Source: Plumapathes pennacea (lineage: Eukaryota > Cnidaria > Anthozoa > Antipatharia > Myriopathidae). Taken from it: a stretch of DNA of 64,000 nucleotides. The DNA lies in assembly GCA_964036295.1 (NCBI GenBank), contig OZ038465.1, forward strand, positions 3,171,115-3,235,114, written 5' to 3'. This document shows positions 12,701 to 21,700 of the stretch, piece after piece. Both the position numbers and the translations under genes were made by a program. The notes beneath the pieces were generated by a model. It saw nothing but the letters and a program-made list of their open reading frames with translations. It made no database searches and was not told where the DNA came from. Every line of letters starts with the position of its first letter. Positions within the stretch are counted from its first letter, which is position 1.

Positions 12701-15700
12701 TTCAGTCCCAGTGCTACGGGGATGACATGAATGAGGGATTCGCTTTTAAAATATTCCACAACCAAATCGACCTCCTTTTTGTCACTGGTAAAAACCACAA
12801 GAACCTGATGAAAATGATAAGTTACAAAGGCGTTCAGAACGTAGCACCGCACACAAATTGGAAACGACGGCAAACAAGATCAAAGTATTTTAATCATTGG
12901 TAGAGGGCGACACAGTGCACATATTCAAATCACTCAATAAATGTTACTTACCTGATTAGCCCCACTAAATTCATCTTTCGCTTTATTAAGGGTATTTGTA
13001 AGTTGAGCTTTGTCAAAACTTCCATCTTCTGGTATATACTCTGAATTCCCTGGCCGGGTCTTTAGTTTTTTCTTGACGTATTTTTTGGCATTGCGTACAA
13101 TATTGTCTTCCGACCTCCGCAAGCACACAAACTTCAAATCAATCTCTATCCCAAAAGAAATAAGAAACGGTACAAGATTACAATATATATATATTTATAC
13201 ATTTACGTAGAAAGGAAACTAAGAAGAACTTTGGAAGTTTGGAAGAGTTTATGATCTGGAAAAGTTCCCAGATAGCATGTCCTTGCTATCCAGCGACACG
13301 TTTTCCAATATTTATCGATCTGTTTTTCCACCATAATGATTACAACATATAGTTTACTATAATAACTACGTTTGTAGAAAAAAGTATGGTGTTAAAACGA
13401 CTAGAATCCAAAGAAAGCAGAGCAGTAGAGAGGTCATTATATAAGTTTTAATGTTAGTACGTTACCTTTTGTCTTTCTTGTTTGCTTCATGACCATGTGG
13501 TGAATAAACAAGAAAAAAAATATAATTGGGAATAGAATGACGTCAAAGCAAGCCCAAAATCTCCAAAGAAGCCAATTCCAGTACTTCACGTTTACCCATT
13601 TTCCTTTCTTGAAGGTGATAAAGCTGCCGTACCACTTCAACGTAAGCAAGTTAAAGATGACTGGGTGAGATAGCACCTAGAATGTGAAAAAAAAAAAGGT
13701 ACTCTTTAAATATATGATCTGTACGTAATTGTAGTACTTAATCTAAAGATAAACAAGGTTTAGACCGCGGTTAAGAAAGTCCTCGTCTAAACCAGATTTA
13801 AACAATAGCGGACAACGGCTAAACGTCGTCTTTATAAACCAACTCCGATCTATGTTCTGAAAATGCAATTTAACGTTTGGCTAACCCTGCTTTACGGCGT
13901 CCTTCTATCTAAGTTAGGCTTTGTTTAAAACATCGGCCTATAGATACTTAACAGTGAGTCTCTGCCAGATCTAACTCTGTTCCTAATAATGACAAGGAAG
14001 ATTTCGATTGATTGAAACCTAAAGACATGACTTTTAGTGCAATTTGCAATTTAAATTCATTTATCAGTTAGTAAACCATACTAAGAGCATTAAAGTACAG
14101 ATTGAATAATCTGAGCGTCCCTATCGGCAAAAAAGAGAACGGCAGTATTGTCGGCGTATAAATCCAACTTACAACGGAAAACATAAATCGTCCCAAGGCG
14201 GAGACTTGGGGTAGTCCCCTAGTGTTAGTTCCATATAGTATTAGACAAGGATGCTCTGCCTTGCTATCCCAGATATTGGCTTCCTTTAGTGAAAAATGAG
14301 TATATCTTTGCCTTTGATAGACCTCAGAGGATGCATTCACTAGCCATTCCAACACGCAGCTGCGCTCGTACCAAACCGAAAACCGAAATCTTTCTTAAAC
14401 TTAAAAACATCTCACCTATAGAAAGAAACGTACTGGTTGTACTCTATTTGTGAATCCTCGGGCTTTACGAAAAACACGACTAAAGTTATAATTGTCTCCA
14501 TGAGCCGCCGCCATAATTTGATAATTAATTTAATTTATGACGTTTTAAAACAGACCTCAAACCTCGAGTCGCACCGACATCAAAAGTTAATAAATATATT
14601 ATACGTTTTATATCTACGTCGACGCAGATTGATTAAACTAGTTTTGGCGGGGACCCGCATGCTATTGTATGGCTGGGATAACACTACACATAGAAACCGG
14701 CAAAGATTGACACATGTAGACATATTAAACAATGAGTTGCGGGCTCTGCCGTTCAGAACAATTCCCTACCTTCTTCTGTTCGCAGTCAATTGCTTTATCA
14801 ACAACCAAATCTAATGAGGAGTCAAATGCACTCCGGAGAGCTCCATCAAACTTCAGCGGATCCAACAAAGCCATGGAAAAATTGTCCACTCTGTTGGCCA
14901 ATTTTGTGAACTTATCTTCATCGGGTCCTTTCAGTTGGGCGTGTTTCTGAAGCTTACTGCTTGCCTGTGGAGTAAGTATACGTTTAATATTGCCCTATCG
15001 AGGCGCTGTGTTATCTGTTTAATTGCTAGTTATAGTTTAAAACAATAACAATGGCAAAGAGGGAATAAACTAATAATTGCATGGCTCATTTACGTCATGT
15101 TATCTGAATTAAATTCCTCGCGCATGAATTGTAGAGATCAATAGAATAATAGTTGTTGAACGACTGCTGTTTCCACAGACTGTTTATACTGTATTGTAAG
15201 CCTGGCGATGCCCATTCCTGATTCATGTATGCGTTGATGGATAAATAGTGTCAAAATTTTCTGTTCTCGTTTCACTGTAGAGTATAGAGAACTAGACTGG
15301 TCTTGCCAGTGAGCTCGCGGCGTGAGTTGGGTCGAGACCAGAATATAAAATGGAAAGTAGGCGGGACAAGAGCGGAACTCCCAAGAGAGACTTCCAACAG
15401 TGTCGGTCGATGTGTCGGTCGATATGTCGGCCGACACTCAACCGATACTCGACCGATACTCGGCCGACACTCGACCGATATTCGACCGATACTCGACCGA
15501 TATATCGACCGAGTGTCGACCGACACATCGGTCGATATATCGACCGATATATATCGACCGACACCATCCTTAGCAGGGGCGGATCTAGGATAATGAAAGA
15601 GGGGGTGGCTGGGGACGGAGTATTGATGTTCGAGCGCCGGAGGCGCGATCCGCTAGGGGGGTCCGGGGGCATGCCCCCCCGGGAAATTTTGAAATCTAGA

Positions 15701-18700
15701 GTCTCTGAAATGGCATTTCCTGCGTTTTGAGACCACTTTGGAGCACAGCCAAGAGTTTAATTTTCAAACGTGATATACTCTATTTTACGCATGGTAAGCA
15801 CAATCTGATTACTGCCATATAAATTATAGGTATATAGTAAGTATTATATAATCGCGTGGGAAAACGGGATTTAAGCAGAATAAATCCGTTTATAGATTAA
15901 ACAATATTATTAATGTATCAGAAAACTTTTGAATTTCTTTTAACAATAAAGTCAATATGGTCTAAAACAGGAAAGAAGTAGTTGGCTCACACTGCCTTAG
16001 TTACGTTACGTTAATCGGCCAAAAGTGAAGGTGACATCATCCTTCTGGGGTGCAGTGCCATAAATTTCTCGCAAACCTGCCTTCTGTTGATGGAAATTGT
16101 GTGTGCATGCATGGCAATGACAGCCAAATCTGACAGTTGTCCGGTGGTCATTGTACTGCGGAGCAAAGTATGAACCCTCCGAACACAAGAAAACGGTATC
16201 TCCGCCTCCGTGCTCCCCATACTCCTGAATTGACCGACTCACGTAAGAGAAAGTGTATTTTTATCGCTTTTTTAAATTTTTTATTTCAAAACACCATAAA
16301 TTCCTTTTTTTTTGCCACTTCAGAGGGGGGTGGCTAGCCACCCAATCCACCCCCCCTAAATCCGCCCCTGCTTAGTATACATGATCCAGCTCAACTAAAA
16401 GGACCAATGCGTAAGTGATACGGAATGTATCAGGTTCTAAAAGCATTCCAACATGTGCTGCAGAGATAAGGCTATTAAGCTGTCAACAAGATATTGTAAA
16501 ATGCCGATGTGTTGATGGTAGGCTATGGTTAATGCTAATAATATGTGGGCAAGCCAGAAACGCAAGCGTAAACTCCCACATATCTTTTATGCACAATCGA
16601 TTATGACAGTTTGACCTCGACTCTTATTTCTAATCAGAGGCCACGATTAATCCAGCCTTCGCTTCACTACTTATGTGTTTTCTTTTATTAACTCAATACG
16701 TTTCTTCTATCAGGCTTTCGAGTATTCGTGCTCTGTAACAAATATAAAATTACAAGCGAGGAATGTCACACGAGAGACGTTTAATATTATTGCGGTTTTG
16801 TTCACAGTGTGTTCAGTCCATTTGTGACTGCAAACTCAATCCTCAGAATTATTTCGGTGTATTTTTCATTTCTGGTATTCAATGAACATTGCGAAACAAA
16901 GGCTACATGATCGAATGAAAGAAACACTTCAACAGGCAATGTACGATACGCAGAAGAATTTTATGAGGCAACAGATGTCATGTACAGAGTAAAGCATAAA
17001 GCGTCATTGTTTTACGGCTCACCGTAGCTTTGGTTTCTGTTTTCGCCCTGTTATCTTCCCAAATATATTTCGTGTCGCCACAGAAAGTTTCGTCGGGACT
17101 AAATATTTATCGGCGACAGAGATATTAGCAATCCCCCAGCGGTATCCATCAAATATTTGTTTACGGCTATTCTCAAAGCTTCCGCGGTGAACGCGAGCCA
17201 AAATCGTTCCCGAAAATCCAGTTTATCCGTGCATATTCCACAGAGCCAAATGGTGTTGAGTTTAGATGGGATGCAGTTAACTTTTACGCACAAGTAAAGA
17301 GCAATTCACTGGCCACATCTCGAGTTGTTTAGCGAAGTCAATTACGTCATCGCCTAGCACGTGATAATATGAACCAATCACCGTGTGCTGATTCTCGACC
17401 GACAAAAAGGAAAAAAAAATTGCGTTTTTAAGCTCCAATCAAATGCAAAAGTAGTTGAGACACTGTGCATATTTTGAGCAATTTATCGGCTTTTAAGTTT
17501 TGTTTATTTCTGCCCCCCCTCCCCCCGTCTCAATGTTGTTCGGGCCTGAAATCTCACTGTACGATATTGGATACTCAACATTGAAACGGGGGAGGGGGGG
17601 AAAGATGCTGTCAAACGCAATCCAGATAAGAGTGACGGAATAGAAGAGAAAATTGGGTCTTTTTTTGCGAGTGTCTCAACCATTTTGCATTTGATTGTCG
17701 CTTAGGCCCCAGGCCCCCGCGAGCAATAACCGGCCCAGTCAGTACCATCACTTAGCTCCCACTAAATATCCACATGCATATTTACCTCGAATGCTTTGAT
17801 TAGAGTATTGGTTCCCACATTGGCAAGCGTATCCGGCGTGAGAACTTTTTTTATTTCTCTAATGTATCCCTCTTCCAATTTTAGGTCTAGGTCTGTTGAA
17901 ATGTTAGGACAAAATCAGTTAAATCATACAATTGTTGTTTTCAGATGGACTCCACCTCCAACTCCACAAAACACAATATATGACATAATTGTATATTATG
18001 TCGCGAAATATTTGTTCTTTTATTATCATTATTATTATTATGTCCCTTCATGTATGCACTCTGACACTCACTGGAAGCCAAGAACTGAGGGATTGTGTAC
18101 CCGTTCACTCCCACAAGCCTATAACGTCAAGTGGCACCTCCTGCACACATACCCTTAGAATATTTAGCTAAGTAATTTTAAAAATGCTTAAAAAACACCC
18201 TGAAAAAGCATTAAATGTCAATTCAGGAGAATTAAACTTCCATTTTTTTCTGGGGGAGCATACCCCCCTCCCCCACATGGTCGCAATTTGGCAAACTCTC
18301 GAGTCTCGATCTGGTGAACGCAAACCGCGACACACGCACCCGAGGGTGCGGAGAATTCGGCAGACCAAAGCAAACCCCAGCCTTGTCCCAAACGTGAAAA
18401 TTGACCTCACGTTTGACAGCCTTCTATCTGAAGAGAACTTTTGGAGAGAACCATAGACTGAGAGGTCAATTTTCACGTTTGGCACAAGGCTGGGGTTTTT
18501 TTTGGTCTGCCGAATTCTCCGCACCCTCGGGTGCGTGTGTCGCAGTTTGCGTTCACCAGACTGAGACTCGAGAGACGGTTGGTTTCCCGTGTCCAAATTC
18601 GTTTCTAGCAAGCCTCGAAGGATTTGAATCGAGTAATATTTCTCGCGATTTCTCAAGAACGGATGTTCACTGGACCTTGTAACTTAGCCAAGGGAAGCCT

Positions 18701-21700
18701 ATTTATCTCAGTGGCGATCGCCGGAGTTTGAGCTTGACTGCTGTTGTAGAAGTGTGATTTTATTCGCAAAATGTCAGGTACGGTCGAAATTGCTTTCCAG
18801 CCTTGTCGTTTTTTGTGTAGGGGGCGAGGGAGCATAAGTTTAAAACATCTTTATATTAGCTCTAAAACGGCTCCAAAGCGTTCGAAAGAGATCCAGGACA
18901 CAATTATATGGCACTGATACTACGCACGCTACGATTGGTTAATTTACCGGTCCATACTTTCCTGTACGGACCGCAAATTGATTTTACGCACGTTCTGATT
19001 GGTCAATTTTACCGGTCCATAACTTACTGTATGGACCGCAAAATCAGTTTGCACATGTGGATCGCAAATGATTACTCGAAAAGTTGATAAACGTTTGTCA
19101 TAAAAGGCCCAGAAGTGCAATGGTAAGTTTAAACGTTCCGGATACCCACTGTTAAGTTATGGTGATCGGGGAAAGCTTACAATCTTGGAAAATGACCTTT
19201 ACGAAGAAGGAAAACATCCGAGGAAAAAATTGCTTGCGACCTCAGCCGTCATTGACAACAAGTGCTGCAGAGTATGGAGGGTTGTTTCACCCCTGCGTTA
19301 AAATTTGCACACTTGCCAGGAAGAGAGTGGAAAGCGAACAATCACCGTGAACAGTTATGACTAAAACCGTGCAAGAATCAAGTTTTGCAGACATGTTTGC
19401 TCGTCATGGCGCACTGTGAGGACTGTAAATATATTTTTCACAATGTACGAGAACTCTGTATTTCGAAATCACTGACTGGGACAAAAACGCCGTGGTGATT
19501 TGAGGACGTTTATTTTGCTTGAAGAAACCTAAACGCTCCACGAGGAGGCAGAAAAATTAAGCGGTGAGTTTTGAATAATATATTTTACCACAACACACTA
19601 ATTTCTCGCTCTCTGATTGGTCGATTTACCGTGGTAAATAAAAGTCCAGACAACAATGCTGACGCTAACTGACGACAGCGTGTCGCGCTTTGCAACGAAA
19701 TACAATGAAACTTTCCCGTATATTTCTACATATTGTGGTAAAAAACAAATCAGTCCACTGGTTTGCCCTGGTGTGGACTCTTATTTACCACGATTTACGT
19801 CATCACATGGTCAAAATGTTGTGGACTCACTCGGCGAAGCGCCTCGTGAGTCCACAACATTTTGACCATGTGATGACGTAAATCGTGGTAAATAAGAGTC
19901 CACACCACGGCAAACCAGTGGAAATTTATTAAACTTTCAACGATGTGTCGGTCGCAGTTTGTGATGAAATGATTTTCTTTTAGTGCCATTTTGCCTTCTA
20001 CATTATTGTATGTGTAAGAAACTTATTCAAAAGAATAAAAAATACTCTGAGTTACAAAGCAGTTTCTTCTGGAAAGAGATAAGACTGCAGTTTTTTTGAA
20101 ATCTTTAGTGAGCGAGCAAGGGTGAGTTCGAGTCGTTCACCGAATAAAGTTCACTGCAGTGTCGTTGTTTGACACACGCTATCGGCCATTTCATTCAGCT
20201 CAGAACAAATTAGTATTTATCAAGGCAGTTGGTTCGACAGACTCTTATTTTCTTTCAAGATTTTCAAATTGGTAGAATTGTAAGCTGTTAACTGAATTTG
20301 TTGTGAAAACAAACGTGCGTAATTCATGCCTGATCGCGAATGATGTTGTTGAATGAGCGAGACGAGTACTCGTTGGGGCCTTGTTTTGTGTTTACCGAAA
20401 GATCTAAAGCATAATAAATATCTTATTAACCTCGTTTGCTTGGGCCGTACCGTAAGTTATGGATCCTCGTTTTTTTCGTCGAAAAAAAACGAGGATCCAT
20501 AACTTACCGTACGGACCGCGCGCTCGGTTAATAAGATCTATATATTTTTCGTAATTTTATTTTATCGTAGATAGACTAACAACAAAATCGCACTATGAGC
20601 TGTGACAGACAGACAGGCCCCCGGAGCATGGGCTGCATGTGGTCTGCCAAGCACGTTCTCAAAATTTAATACTCTAATCATAAATATTACAATTTCCTCG
20701 AATGTGATTGGTTTATAAACCCCCCGATTAATCATTAATTGGACACCTATTGTTCTGTAATCGGACAGTTGGCTTAACCAATCATAAGCAAGAGTGAAAT
20801 TTAAATGCACCAATCAGCGCCACACTGATTTTCAGTGAAGAAAAAAGAAAACCGGTGTGAGTTTGTGGCATCTCGAAAGGCGAATTTTGTTAGTTCTTGG
20901 ACAATTTAACACGGAAGGAACAGTTTGTGGTCAGTCGAAGAACGTGAACAGTCACCATTGAACAAAAGAAGACAGGAAATTCTTGCCAATCGGACGTATT
21001 TGTTGAGTTCATGACGTCGCCAGCTGCTAGCTGTGCCACAGACACTCTGCAAGTTATGGCTCAATGAATGAACGACGTCGATTCATTTAAAAAATAATGG
21101 AAGACTTTTATGTTTGTTTTGATGGACCGTGATGGACAAACATTCCTTGAGAATTTTAAAAGCTGTCAAGAAATCGGTAAGTTTGGATTGCTTTGCCGAA
21201 GATACAGATTTTTTCAGTCTTGAATATTTCCTTTGAATGCCTTGTAAACCGTTCTTTGAAAAAATAAACTAGTATTCTGAGTTTCAAAGGACCTGTTATG
21301 TTCAAAAATGCAAACCTGAACAGTCGAAAGAAAGTGTCTTCAATTTGTGAGTTCGTGGTGGGTTTACTGATTTTTACTGAGTGTACAGAACTTACACATT
21401 TTCGACTTTTACTCCAAAAATCCGCATTCAACTCAAATCAATGGGTAAATTAGCTTCTTGTTTCTCTCAAGTATTTTATGTTGATAAAACTGAGAGCTAC
21501 ATGACTACGAACAATCGGTTAACGTTGTGTTTACAAACGCCGAGCCGTGTGTACGCACGTGTTAAAATCAATCGGCGATAAAATACTTTGTTTAAATCAG
21601 CTTTGTTTTTATGTATAGTACAGCATAAGACGCTGAAGCTATATGACCATTTCATTCTCAGAAATTGTAATATTTATGATTAATTGGTAAGAGGACTTCG

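Noticed and set aside
14068..14355. Minus-strand 95-codon frame in the TRP intron
   Set aside because: No splice sites in phase and no family resemblance.
15303..15730. Several overlapping ORFs of about 100-126 aa on both strands
   Set aside because: They are by-products of the palindromic minisatellite.
19656..19989. Similar ORFs on opposite strands (ending in SPQHFDHVMT)
   Set aside because: Mirror images generated by the long palindrome.
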